From NCBI RefSeq assembly GCF_007676755.1, contig NZ_VEBK01000013.1, forward strand, positions 61,985-125,984: a stretch of 64,000 nucleotides of DNA, read 5' to 3'. The DNA comes from Bacillus sp. FJAT-22090. Lineage in GTDB: Bacteria; Bacillota; Bacilli; Bacillales_A; Planococcaceae. The translations under genes and the position numbers were made by a program. Position 1 is the first letter of the stretch; the number at the start of each line of letters is the position of its first letter. Positions 54,215-62,420 of this stretch are shown here, in pieces. The notes beneath the pieces are model-generated. The model ran no database searches, had not been told where the DNA came from, and saw only the letters and a program-made list of their open reading frames with translations.

Positions 54215-54300
54215 TGGTATTTTCATTAGCCCCACAATATAAGCCCCGAAACTTATTGGTATGAGGATATAGAAAATTTTAGATCGATTATGATTGAATT
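54215..54300 (+). promoter_or_regulatory. Ribosomal protein L13 leader
   Basis: The leader contains AGCCCCACAATATAAGCCCC and GAAACTTATTGG (54228-54260), which resemble the Bacillales L13 leader from memory. L13 autoregulation is expected. No clear terminator is present in the leader, so control may be translational. Confidence 0.6.
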
Positions 54301-54315
54301 AGGAGGACAAAATAC

Positions 54316-54753
54316 ATGCGTACAACATTCATGGCTAAAGGTCACGAAGTAGAACGTAAATGGTTAGTAGTTGACGCTGAAGGCCAAACTCTTGGTCGTC
54401 TAGCTTCAGAGGTTGCAGCTATTTTACGTGGGAAAAACAAACCAACATTCACACCGAACGTTGATACAGGTGATCATGTGATCATTATCAATGCAGAAAA
54501 AATTCACTTAACTGGGAACAAGTTAAATGATAAAATTTACTACCGCCACACTCAATTTGCAGGTGGACTTAAACAACGTACTGCATTAGAAATGCGTACT
54601 AAGTACCCTACAAAAATGATTGAGTTAGCTATCAAAGGGATGCTTCCAAAAAACACAATCGGACGTCAAATGTTCTCGAAACTAAACGTTTACGCTGGAG
54701 CAGAACATCCACATGCAGCACAAAAACCAGAAGCATACGAGCTTCGCGGATAA
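54316..54753 (+). CDS. rplM: 50S ribosomal protein L13
   Basis: Early assembly protein of the 50S. 145 residues, [20 protein letters not shown] with [25 protein letters not shown] segment and [21 protein letters not shown] follows AGGAGG. Confidence 0.99.
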   Translation: MRTTFMAKGHEVERKWLVVDAEGQTLGRLASEVAAILRGKNKPTFTPNVDTGDHVIIINAEKIHLTGNKLNDKIYYRHTQFAGGLKQRTALEMRTKYPTKMIELAIKGMLPKNTIGRQMFSKLNVYAGAEHPHAAQKPEAYELRG

Positions 54754-54775
54754 TAATTTAGAGGAGGACATACAC

Positions 54776-55168
54776 TTGGCACAAGTTCAATATATCGGCA
54801 CTGGTCGCCGTAAAAGTTCAGTAGCACGCGTACGTTTAGTACCAGGCGAAGGAAAAATCGTTATCAACAAACGTGACGTAGAAGATTATGTACCATACGA
54901 AACTTTACGTGAAATTATTAAACAACCATTAGTAACTACTCAAACTTTAGGTAGCTACGATGTTCACGTAAACGTTAATGGTGGTGGATTCACAGGTCAA
55001 GCAGGAGCAATCCGTCACGGTATTGCACGTGCACTACTTACAGTAGATCCTGATTTCCGTCCGGCATTGAAATCAGCAGGATTCTTAACACGTGACCCAC
55101 GTATGAAAGAACGTAAAAAACCAGGACTTAAAGGCGCTCGTCGTGCACCTCAGTTCTCAAAACGTTAA
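54776..55168 (+). CDS. rpsI: 30S ribosomal protein S9
   Basis: 30S head protein whose C-terminal tail reaches the P-site tRNA. 130 residues from TTG 54776 ([21 protein letters not shown]), after GAGGAGG. Ends [12 protein letters not shown]. The frame from 54713 lies mostly within rplM and is not used. Confidence 0.98.
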   Translation: MAQVQYIGTGRRKSSVARVRLVPGEGKIVINKRDVEDYVPYETLREIIKQPLVTTQTLGSYDVHVNVNGGGFTGQAGAIRHGIARALLTVDPDFRPALKSAGFLTRDPRMKERKKPGLKGARRAPQFSKR

Positions 55169-55184
55169 TCTATCAATGGTCAAG

Positions 55185-55217
55185 GCACTCTCCAATATAT
55201 TTGGAGGGTGCTTTTTT
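55185..55217 (+). terminator. Terminator after rpsI
   Basis: Eleven-bp stem with one GU pair (55185-55195 with 55201-55211), five-base loop and six T. Confidence 0.93.
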
Positions 55218-55283
55218 ATATGCTTTTTTACTTATGACCACCGATTGACCATCTGAGTTGTTGTTTGGTTTACTTTTTGCACT

Positions 55284-55330
55284 AAAAAAGACTGTAGATA
55301 ACTCGTTTTTTTCGAGTTTTTCTACAGTCT
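55284..55330 (-). terminator. Terminator of the LysP-like gene
   Basis: On the minus strand, AGACTGTAG pairs with CTACAGTCT (55289-55297 with 55322-55330), with a second inner AACTCG/CGAGTT stem, and ends in six T (55284-55289 as A on the plus strand). Confidence 0.85.
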
Positions 55331-55342
55331 GGGGATAACATG

Positions 55343-56836
55343 TTAGTTATTTAATTTTTTCTCGTAATCAAATTCAAATTCTACGTCCTCAGGTTTAACG
55401 AACTTCGTTTTATTCTTTAACTTATAACCAAACCATAAACAAAGGAAGAGAGGTATGCCTAAATATGCTGCAACAACACTACCCCAGTCTACTTTGTCTG
55501 CAAGGAAAGCTTGGAAGTTTTGGGCTAAAATAACGATTAATCCGCATGCAATCGCAAAAATTGTACCGATAGGAAACCATTTTGCTTTATAAGGTAATAG
55601 ATCCAGTGAATGACCTTGCGCAACAAAAGCTTTCCGGAAACGATAGTGACTGATTGAGATACCGAGCCAAAAGATAAACCCAGTAATACCGATAGCATTC
55701 ATCAACCAAATATAAACGGTACCGTCACCAAAGAAAGAAGCCAAAAAGGCCAGGGCACCGATAGCACATGTTAAAATCATACCAGCCACCGGTATTCCAC
55801 GTTTATTAAGCTTGCCAAAGATCTTCGGAGCTTGTCCCTCTCTAGCCATGGAATATAACATACGAGTGGATGCATACAGACTAGAGTTACCTGCAGATAG
55901 AACAGCTGTTAAAATAACTGCGTTCATAAGTGATGCCGCAAAAGCAATTCCGGCTTTTTCAAAAACTAGCGTAAAAGGACTAACCAAGACATTTTCACTT
56001 TGTAAGCTCGGATGTGTGTATGGAATGATCAAGGCTATTACGAGAATTGCAAAAATATAAAATAAAAGAATTCTCCAAAAAACACTTTTTATAGCGATAG
56101 GTACATTTTTCGCTGGATTTTCACTTTCACCAGCAGCCACCCCAACAATCTCGGTTCCTTGAAAAGAGAACCCAGCTGCAATAAAAACAATAAATACTCC
56201 TATGGCACCTCCTGAAAAAGGAGCATCGTCAACGGTAAAGTTTTTAAATCCGATTGCCTCTCCACCCATGATTCCGAAAATCATCAGTATACCTACTACG
56301 ATAAAGATAACAACCGCACTGACTTTGATTAAGGAGAGCCAGTATTCACCTTCTCCATACCCTTTAACAGATAAATAGTTCAAAAGAAAAATAAACGCTA
56401 AAAATGATGCACTCCATAACAATGATGGACTATCTGGAAACCAGAACTTCATAATCATCGTGGAGGCAGATAACTCTGCTGCTATGGTCATTGCCCAGTT
56501 AAACCAATAAGTCCAACCAATTGCGAATCCGAATGCCGGATCTACAAACTTTGTACCATACGTACTAAAAGAACCACTAGTTGGCATAAATGCTGCCATT
56601 TCACCTAGGCTTGTCATAACAAAATACACCATTGCACCAACTAAAATATATGCAAGTAACGCACCACCAGGACCAGCCGTATTAATCGCTGCACCACTAC
56701 TTAGAAATAGTCCTGTACCAATAGAACCTCCGATTGAAATCATCGCTAAATGTCGAGCTTTCAATCCTCGTTTTAGTTTTTGCTCTTCTGGTTGATTGGC
56801 GGACTGTAAAAGGTTTTTTTCATTGTTTGGCACCAC
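55343..56836 (-). CDS. lysP: Lysine-type amino acid permease (APC family, LysP-like)
   Basis: Proton-coupled amino acid importer. 497 residues, 12 predicted helices. It matches the E. coli LysP pattern closely: LKARHLAMISIGGSIGTGLFLSSG, AGPGGALLAYILVGAMVYFVMTSLGEMAAFMPTSGSF-type region, SFQGTEIVGVAAGESENPAKN and the C-terminal IGIPLFLCLWFGYKLKNKTKFV. GTG 56836 follows AAGGGA with seven bases. It is the only gene in this block on the minus strand and has its own terminator. Lysine as substrate is inferred from similarity. Confidence 0.85.
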   Translation of the reverse strand: MVPNNEKNLLQSANQPEEQKLKRGLKARHLAMISIGGSIGTGLFLSSGAAINTAGPGGALLAYILVGAMVYFVMTSLGEMAAFMPTSGSFSTYGTKFVDPAFGFAIGWTYWFNWAMTIAAELSASTMIMKFWFPDSPSLLWSASFLAFIFLLNYLSVKGYGEGEYWLSLIKVSAVVIFIVVGILMIFGIMGGEAIGFKNFTVDDAPFSGGAIGVFIVFIAAGFSFQGTEIVGVAAGESENPAKNVPIAIKSVFWRILLFYIFAILVIALIIPYTHPSLQSENVLVSPFTLVFEKAGIAFAASLMNAVILTAVLSAGNSSLYASTRMLYSMAREGQAPKIFGKLNKRGIPVAGMILTCAIGALAFLASFFGDGTVYIWLMNAIGITGFIFWLGISISHYRFRKAFVAQGHSLDLLPYKAKWFPIGTIFAIACGLIVILAQNFQAFLADKVDWGSVVAAYLGIPLFLCLWFGYKLKNKTKFVKPEDVEFEFDYEKKLNN

Positions 56837-56858
56837 TATCTATCCCTTCTATTTGAGA

Positions 56859-56872
56859 ATGAAGCGCTTTCT
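56859..56872 (-). promoter_or_regulatory. Candidate cre (CcpA) site upstream of lysP
   Basis: AGAAAGCGCTTCAT on the minus strand matches 12 of 14 positions of the cre consensus TGWAARCGYTWNCW as I recall it. It lies 23 bases before the start codon, where CcpA would act as a roadblock. Confidence 0.35.
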
Positions 56873-57301
56873 TTTTGTGGAATAATATTTATTTAGCGTA
56901 ATATGTTTTATTTTGATTTGAACATAGGACCACATCCAGTGCTGTTAGGATATATAAACATAGCAAATATGACTATTCTGACAAAATAGGTGTTAAAAAT
57001 ATTGTCGCAATGTAATTTTAGTGATTTGTGTTGAAACAGTCAATTACTATTTTAAAATAGTAATTGGAAAAGAAGAAATATTTTTCATTTTATATCCTTA
57101 TCTGATTTATAGTGGAAGGATTTTTTGTACCTGGAACTTTTTTATCTTTCCCAAGATTATAATGTGTTACGGGGATGTTGCTGGTGCCAGGCATCCCTGA
57201 CATTTCTGTAACAACAAAAAGTTGTTGTTTCGTTGTTTTTTGAGGTGTATATTAAGTAAATATTTATTAAATAGAAAAAATTCAGTGGGTGGTGGGGAAG
57301 G
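56873..57301 (+). other. Gene-free AT-rich region between lysP and the acetyltransferase
   Basis: No gene is visible on either strand. The region holds a 26-bp perfect palindrome (57041-57066), a GGATG..CATCC inverted element around GGTGCCAGGC (57173-57196), and an AACAAC/GTTGTT hairpin near 57210-57226. I saw no lysine riboswitch. Confidence 0.6.
57041..57066. repeat. Perfect 26-bp palindrome
   Basis: CAATTACTATTTT followed directly by AAAATAGTAATTG, no loop. The two-fold symmetry and AT-rich centre suit a dimeric regulator or a bidirectional structure rather than a normal hairpin. Confidence 0.6.
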
Positions 57302-57325
57302 ATAGAGTTTACTTCTAAAAGGCTA

Positions 57326-57808
57326 TTGTTTCGTTTGTATACCCAAGATGATTTTGAGTTTTTATATTCCATGTTATCTAATCCGGAAATGGTCCGTTAT
57401 ATAGGAAATGGAGTTACGCGAGATCAAAAAGGAACTCAGGCATTTTTGGAATGGATATATAGCCATTATCAAATGAACGAAGAGTTTGGTTTGAAAGTAA
57501 TTGTCCGGAAAGCAGACAATATACCAATTGGGCATGCGGGGATTGTGCCACAACAAGTGCATGGCAAAGACGAACTAGAGGTTGGGTATTGGATTTCAAA
57601 GGATTACTGGGGAAATGGATATGCTTCTGAATCGATGAAAACTTTTTTACATAGAGGAGCAAACGAGCTTGGGATTGGAAGGCTTATTTCTTTAATACAA
57701 CCGGGAAATCTTGCATCCCAAAAGGTAGCTTTAAAAAATGGAATGCAGCTGGAGAAGGAGGTTATTTTAAGCGGGCAAGATGTATGCATCTACTCGATCA
57801 AATTATAG
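57326..57808 (+). CDS. GNAT-family N-acetyltransferase (RimJ/RimL type), start uncertain
   Basis: Acetyl-CoA-dependent acetyltransferase of unknown substrate. About 160 residues. Core motif A around EVGYWISKDYWGNGYASESMKTFL and C-terminal ISLIQPGNLASQKVALKNG are typical of the RimJ/RimL group. In-frame upstream codons from 57302 read IEFTSKRL before LFRLYT, which is how such proteins usually begin (MEFxTxRLxLR). The expected start there is ATA, not ATG, so either ATA or TTG 57326 is used, or the gene lost its start. Confidence 0.75.
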   Translation: MFRLYTQDDFEFLYSMLSNPEMVRYIGNGVTRDQKGTQAFLEWIYSHYQMNEEFGLKVIVRKADNIPIGHAGIVPQQVHGKDELEVGYWISKDYWGNGYASESMKTFLHRGANELGIGRLISLIQPGNLASQKVALKNGMQLEKEVILSGQDVCIYSIKL

Positions 57809-57838
57809 AGAAACGATTCTAGGGAGCAGAGGTATCAT

Positions 57839-59050
57839 ATGAAAAACAAGTTTAATATAGTGACATCTACGATTCTTGTTAGTATTTTTATTGCAAGGTT
57901 TGGGACTTTTTTAGTCTTACCTTACTTAACGTTATTTTTATTAGATGAATTTCATTATTCTGGTGTTCAAATAGGTGCGATTATTTCTACGCTTGCTTTA
58001 TCCAATTTGATTATGAGTTTCTTGGTAGGGCCTTATATTGATAGATTCCCCAAAAATAAAGTGATTATAACTGGGCTGGTCGGTTATTTAGGCTGTTATA
58101 TATATTTCCCATTTATTGATCAGTATGCTGGATTTATATTATTTGCAGCATTACTTGGTGCCAGCCAAGCGGTTGTTGAGCCAACTTATCGCGTATTATT
58201 AAGTCTTTATACAGAACCAGAAAATAGAAGGTTCATATTTAATATTCGGTATTTCTTTATCAATATATCAGCCGCTATTGCCCCATTAACATCCGTGTTT
58301 TTTCAGCAGTTTGGAATGGAGAAATTATTCTTTGCTGTAGGCTTTCTTTTCTTTATAAATATTGTTACTTTTTCAGTCCTTTTTAAAAAATATCCAATGA
58401 AGCAAGTAACTGAAAGTAAGGAAAAGCCATCCATTTTCCACTCTTTTTATGTATTCAAAAGGGATTATGCATTTGCCATTTTTATATTAGCTTTGATTTT
58501 CATCAGTTTCGGATATAGCCAGTTTGACTCGACGTTTAGTCAGTATTTAGGTTTAAGGTTTAACCATGAGCTGGCGGTTCAATATTTTGCGTGGCTGATC
58601 ACGACCAATGCTATCACGGTAATCATTATTCAATATTTTGTTTATAAATTGGGTGAAATTATTAGTACAACGTCATCTCTAATAATCGGCAGTGCTTTAT
58701 TATCATTAGGACTGATTTGCTTTGGTCAAAGTGAGCAAATCCTTTTATTAATAGGTGCGATGGTTATTTTTACAGCTGGTGAAGTGTTGGTTTTCACAAT
58801 GATAGATATTCACATAGATGAAATGTGTGCGGATCATGAAAAAGGAACTTATTTTGCTTTATCCGGTGTGAAATCGATTGGAAGAATTGCAGGTCCGAGT
58901 ATGGGAGGTGTTCTTCTGGATAGTTTGAATAGCGGAGCACTTGTATTTGTCATTATTGGTGGAGTCACATTACTTGCAATTCCATCTTTTTATATTAGTA
59001 ACCGTTTTAAAGGTAGGAGGACTATGCATGCAATTGTTCAGTCTGATTAA
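57839..59050 (+). CDS. Major facilitator superfamily transporter
   Basis: Twelve-helix efflux-type MFS protein of 403 residues. It has the loop 2-3 signature GPYIDRFPKNKVII (motif A variant) and PTYRVLLSLY. The symmetry repeat is visible in the second half (MIDIHIDEMCADHEKGTYFALSG, KSIGRIAGPSMGGVLLD). It resembles drug or sugar exporters of the MdtH/YitG kind; substrate unknown. The next gene starts inside its end, so they form one operon with the preceding acetyltransferase. Confidence 0.85.
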   Translation: MKNKFNIVTSTILVSIFIARFGTFLVLPYLTLFLLDEFHYSGVQIGAIISTLALSNLIMSFLVGPYIDRFPKNKVIITGLVGYLGCYIYFPFIDQYAGFILFAALLGASQAVVEPTYRVLLSLYTEPENRRFIFNIRYFFINISAAIAPLTSVFFQQFGMEKLFFAVGFLFFINIVTFSVLFKKYPMKQVTESKEKPSIFHSFYVFKRDYAFAIFILALIFISFGYSQFDSTFSQYLGLRFNHELAVQYFAWLITTNAITVIIIQYFVYKLGEIISTTSSLIIGSALLSLGLICFGQSEQILLLIGAMVIFTAGEVLVFTMIDIHIDEMCADHEKGTYFALSGVKSIGRIAGPSMGGVLLDSLNSGALVFVIIGGVTLLAIPSFYISNRFKGRRTMHAIVQSD

Positions 59051-59741
59051 AAGTGAAAGAGTGTATTGGTTGGTCGATCAAGTCAAGGTGAGGGGCATGT
59101 CGGAAGAGGAGTATAAAGATGCGTTCACGGAAATTTTAAAAGCATATAAAGAAGAACAAATAGGCTATTTGTCATTACTAATGGATGAGTCATTTGAAGA
59201 GTGGTTACTCGCCAAGGGATTTAGAAAGATTTCTTCTATCGTCGAGTATGAGAAGAAATTGGAAGATTCGATGAGACTTGGAAGTGAATTTTTGTTTAAT
59301 TCGCTTGCAGAAGGTCATATGTCAGATGCTGAATTCGCAGAGGCATATGAGTTATGTCGAACCGGAACTGTAAATAAAAACATACCTCAGCCAATAGAAC
59401 AAGTAATGGCTTCGCTAGCTAACGAGCTAGGAGATGAATGGAGAAGCAATTGCTATTACTTTTTTATAAATGATAAGTTGGTAGGAATCAGTATTCCGCA
59501 TATAGAGAAAGGAACACAACATGAGGGAAGAATATTTTACTTTGGAATTGTACCTGACATGCGTGGGAAAGGTTTAGGGACGAAGATTCATAAACTTACC
59601 TTAGAGTTGATGAAGAACGAAATTCAAGCTAGTTACTATATTGGGAGTACCGATATTAGCAACAATCATATGATTAATATTTTTACAAAAAACGGTTGTA
59701 CATTAAGAAATAAAAAAGGAATATACAGGATAGAAAAATGA
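59028..59741 (+). CDS. GNAT-family N-acetyltransferase
   Basis: 237 residues from ATG 59028 after TAGGAGG (59014-59020), overlapping the MFS gene by 23 bases in another frame. The N-terminal half (MQLFSLIKSERVYWLVDQVKV) is not recognised; the C-terminal GNAT domain has RIFYFGIVPDMRGKGLGTKIHKL, the acetyl-CoA-binding RGKGLG loop, and NIFTKNGCTLRNKKGIYR. Substrate unknown; coupling with the MFS gene suggests modification and export of the same compound, which is only an inference. Confidence 0.85.
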   Translation: MQLFSLIKSERVYWLVDQVKVRGMSEEEYKDAFTEILKAYKEEQIGYLSLLMDESFEEWLLAKGFRKISSIVEYEKKLEDSMRLGSEFLFNSLAEGHMSDAEFAEAYELCRTGTVNKNIPQPIEQVMASLANELGDEWRSNCYYFFINDKLVGISIPHIEKGTQHEGRIFYFGIVPDMRGKGLGTKIHKLTLELMKNEIQASYYIGSTDISNNHMINIFTKNGCTLRNKKGIYRIEK

Positions 59742-59753
59742 TTAACTTAGCTA

Positions 59754-59783
59754 TTCATACTCTTTGTCCCTCATACGTATAAT
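59754..59783 (+). promoter_or_regulatory. Promoter upstream of cwlD
   Basis: TTCATA (59754-59759), 18 bases, perfect TATAAT (59778-59783). The ATG at 59782 lies in the -10, so it cannot start cwlD from this promoter. CATACGTA (59772-59779) overlaps and could serve a sporulation sigma factor; that is uncertain. Confidence 0.5.
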
Positions 59784-59799
59784 GAGTGAAAAAGGAGCG

Positions 59800-60519
59800 A
59801 TGAACCTGAAAAAGTGGCTAATTATCTTCGTATTATTTTTTATTTCCTTGGTTGCAGTTGTATACGGAACGAAGGCAAGCGATACCGGTTTTTTCTTGCC
59901 GGAACCGTTAAGTGGAGTGAAAGTTGTCATTGACCCAGGGCATGGGGGGATGGACGGGGGAGCAAGTAATGGTGAAACCATCGAACGAGATATTACGCTT
60001 GCAATGTCCCTAAAGTTAGAGAAAAAACTAAAGGCCCAAGGAGCAACAGTCGTCATGACACGTACTAAAGAAGGGGACGCAATTTCTGAGCATACCCCCG
60101 ATGCAGAATTTCCGACAACCCGTGCTAGAAAACGGGCAGACTTGCTGTTACGAGAAGAAATTATGAACAATTCAGAAGCAGATATGGTCATTAGCCTACA
60201 TGTGAATGCTGTTCCTGAAGAAAGATGGAGAGGCGCACAAGTATTTTACCACGCGCAAGGGCATCCAGGAGGAGAACTACTAGCTAAATCTATTCAGGGT
60301 TCCATTCGAGAAAATATTGGGAACACAGAAAGAGAAGCACTTGCCATTAAACAAGTGTATATATTGAAAAAAGCTAAGGCACCGGCAGTGTTAGTCGAAA
60401 CTGGTTTTTTAAGTAATAATGAAGAACGAGAATTATTGCGATCCGACAAATATCAAAATCAAATGGTTGATGCTATTTCTGAAGGCGTAAACCGTTTTGT
60501 AGAGAACAATATTTACTAA
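59800..60519 (+). CDS. cwlD: N-acetylmuramoyl-L-alanine amidase CwlD (spore cortex)
   Basis: Removes side peptides from cortex muramic acid, the first step of muramic-lactam formation in spores. 239 residues. N-terminal signal anchor (KKWLIIFVLFFISLVAVVYG), then Amidase_3: VIDPGHGGMDGGA (zinc His), GETIERDITLA (zinc Glu), ISLHVNA (zinc His) and VLVETGFLSNNEE (catalytic Glu). The Shine-Dalgarno AAGGAG lies only two bases before ATG 59800; CTG 59806 has better spacing and may be the real start. Next to salA, gerD and kbaA as in B. subtilis. Confidence 0.93.
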   Translation: MNLKKWLIIFVLFFISLVAVVYGTKASDTGFFLPEPLSGVKVVIDPGHGGMDGGASNGETIERDITLAMSLKLEKKLKAQGATVVMTRTKEGDAISEHTPDAEFPTTRARKRADLLLREEIMNNSEADMVISLHVNAVPEERWRGAQVFYHAQGHPGGELLAKSIQGSIRENIGNTEREALAIKQVYILKKAKAPAVLVETGFLSNNEERELLRSDKYQNQMVDAISEGVNRFVENNIY

Positions 60520-60535
60520 GCGGATGTTAGGAATG

Positions 60536-60563
60536 TAGACACTCATATATGGTATACTATAAT
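60536..60563 (+). promoter_or_regulatory. Promoter of salA
   Basis: TAGACA (60536-60541), 16 bases, TATAAT (60558-60563). Confidence 0.65.
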
Positions 60564-60597
60564 GCAAATAGTTATCCTAAAAGGGGAGTGTCTACAA

Positions 60598-61650
60598 ATG
60601 ATTAATGAGCAACAAGTCCGTAAGTTACTTGGGGAATTAAACGATCCCTTTTTACATAGAACTTTAGAAGAAACAAACGGAATTTCAGAGGTATCCATAA
60701 AAGAAGAAAAAAACCATGTCAGTGTTAAACTTGCAATTGCCAAAATAAACTCAGCAGAACAAATGCAACTACAAGGTAAAGTCGTGGAAGTATTAAAAAA
60801 TGCCGGAGCAGCAACGGTAGGGATTCGTTTTGAGGAACTACCAAAAGAAGTGCTAGAACAGTTCCGCGGGAAAGCAAAGGAAAGTGACAGCGAAAACTTA
60901 CTTTCACCGAATAGCAAAGTGAAAATAATTTCTATCGCTTCTGGTAAGGGTGGGGTAGGAAAGTCTACTGTTTCGGTTAACTTAGCAGTGGCCCTAGCAC
61001 GTTTAGGAAAAAAAGTTGGTTTAGTTGATGCAGACATTTACGGATTTAGCGTTCCGGATATGATGGGAGTAAAAGATATCCCACAAATCAAAGAAGACCG
61101 AATTATCCCTGTAGAACGCAAAGGCGTAAAGGTAATTTCGATGGGGTTCTTTGTCGAGAATAATACACCAGTCGTTTGGCGCGGACCAATGCTTGGAAAA
61201 GTATTAGACCAATTCTTTAAAGATGTAGAGTGGGGAGAATTAGACTATTTACTTTTGGATTTACCACCAGGTACAGGAGACGTGGCATTAGACATCCACC
61301 AAATGTTACCTGCATCTAAAGAGATCGTAGTTACCACACCACACCCGACTGCTGCATTCGTAGCTGCTCGAGCAGGAGCAATGGCATTACAAACAGATCA
61401 CGAAATACTAGGTGTGATTGAAAACATGTCTTGGTATGAAGCTAAATCTACAGGAGAGCGTGAATTTGTATTTGGTAAAGGTGGAGGACCGAAGCTTGCG
61501 GACGAATTACGTACAGAACTACTTGGCCAACTGCCTTTAGGACAACCAGATTGGAACGATATAGACTTCGCTCCTTCTGTATATGCTGAAACACATGAAA
61601 CAGGAAAAATCTATTTAGAAATAGCTCAAAAAGTAATCGATAAAGCATAA
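60598..61650 (+). CDS. salA: Mrp/NBP35-family P-loop ATPase SalA
   Basis: Iron-sulfur-carrier-type ATPase; in B. subtilis SalA represses scoC and so raises exoprotease production. 350 residues from ATG 60598 after AAAGGGGAG. N-terminal DUF59/MIP18 domain (RKLLGELNDPFLHRTLEE), then the deviant Walker A SGKGGVGKS at residues 115-123 and LLLDLPPGTGDVALDIHQ. The C-terminal CxxC of many Mrp proteins is absent, which fits SalA. Confidence 0.92.
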   Translation: MINEQQVRKLLGELNDPFLHRTLEETNGISEVSIKEEKNHVSVKLAIAKINSAEQMQLQGKVVEVLKNAGAATVGIRFEELPKEVLEQFRGKAKESDSENLLSPNSKVKIISIASGKGGVGKSTVSVNLAVALARLGKKVGLVDADIYGFSVPDMMGVKDIPQIKEDRIIPVERKGVKVISMGFFVENNTPVVWRGPMLGKVLDQFFKDVEWGELDYLLLDLPPGTGDVALDIHQMLPASKEIVVTTPHPTAAFVAARAGAMALQTDHEILGVIENMSWYEAKSTGEREFVFGKGGGPKLADELRTELLGQLPLGQPDWNDIDFAPSVYAETHETGKIYLEIAQKVIDKA

Positions 61651-61654
61651 GAAA

Positions 61655-61689
61655 AAGGCCGTTTCCACTAAGGGGAGCGGCCTTATTTT
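61655..61689. terminator. Bidirectional terminator between salA and gerD
   Basis: AAGGCCG (61655-61661) with CGGCCTT (61678-61684) and an inner TTCC/GGGA stem. ATTTTTG follows on the plus strand and a T run (plus-strand A's 61652-61656) follows on the minus strand, so both convergent genes can use it. Confidence 0.85.
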
Positions 61690-62282
61690 TGTGAGTCCTC
61701 TTTTGGTTTTTCATCAGAACCACCGGATCCGCCTTCAGATCCTCCACCACTTTCTTTCGAAGATCCAGCTTCTTCCACTAGTTTTTGCCACTTCGTTTGC
61801 AATAAAGGGCTTTGAATTGTTTCTTCTACCACTTTTTGCATCTCTTTACGCAAATCACTGGATTGTAGTACTTTTGCTAATTCTTTTTTCATATCAGCGG
61901 AGCCGAAAAAGCTTTCCAAGTCTTTCAAATAAGCAGGATCCTTCATCAAAGCTTTCATAAGTTCTTCTTGTTGCTTGACCATGCTTTTTGCCATAGTTTC
62001 TGAAAATTTCGGGTCCTGATAAACCTCTTTCCAAAACTCTTCAGCTTGTTTTGACAACATTGTTTGTTCCACCGATTTTTTCACTTCTTCGCTATCGATT
62101 ACTAATAGCTCTTTGAATTGAGGGTCATCTAACAATGTTCGAATAGCCTTTTTCCCATCCTCTGTTTGTAATGCATCTATAAGCATTTTTTTATTCTCCT
62201 CGTAAGAAGGGGGAGTAGCAGAAGAGCCACTACAACCAGAAAGAAAACCAAGGCATATTAAAATAAGCGCAAAGTACTTCAT
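61683..62282 (-). CDS. gerD: Spore germination lipoprotein GerD
   Basis: Inner-membrane lipoprotein that clusters nutrient germinant receptors in spores. About 199 residues from ATG 62282 (MKYFALILICLGFLSGCSG); the ATG at 62294 lies in the Shine-Dalgarno AAAGGATGG. Signal peptide with lipobox LSGC, Cys near residue 17; a helical core of repeated acidic/basic segments (DPQFKELL, DPKFSETM, DPAYLKDL); and a Gly/Ser-rich tail. The converging salA and gerD share a terminator. Confidence 0.92.
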   Translation of the reverse strand: MKYFALILICLGFLSGCSGSSATPPSYEENKKMLIDALQTEDGKKAIRTLLDDPQFKELLVIDSEEVKKSVEQTMLSKQAEEFWKEVYQDPKFSETMAKSMVKQQEELMKALMKDPAYLKDLESFFGSADMKKELAKVLQSSDLRKEMQKVVEETIQSPLLQTKWQKLVEEAGSSKESGGGSEGGSGGSDEKPKEDSQK

Positions 62283-62420
62283 TTTCGTCACCATCCTTTC
62301 AATTATTGTTCACATTTGTTTCAGAAATATGTATAGTAACTAGGAAGAAATAGATTTTTAGTAAAATGGTTGTTACAATTTGAATTAAGAAGAAATAGGA
62401 AATCTGGAGGAAATCTTACT

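Noticed and set aside
56837..57301. Lysine riboswitch upstream of the LysP-like gene
   Set aside because: None of the conserved L-box core sequences could be found on the minus strand.
59751..60191. 146-codon minus-strand reading frame opposite cwlD
   Set aside because: Composition mirrors cwlD codons, no ribosome-binding site, no recognisable domain; a shadow frame.
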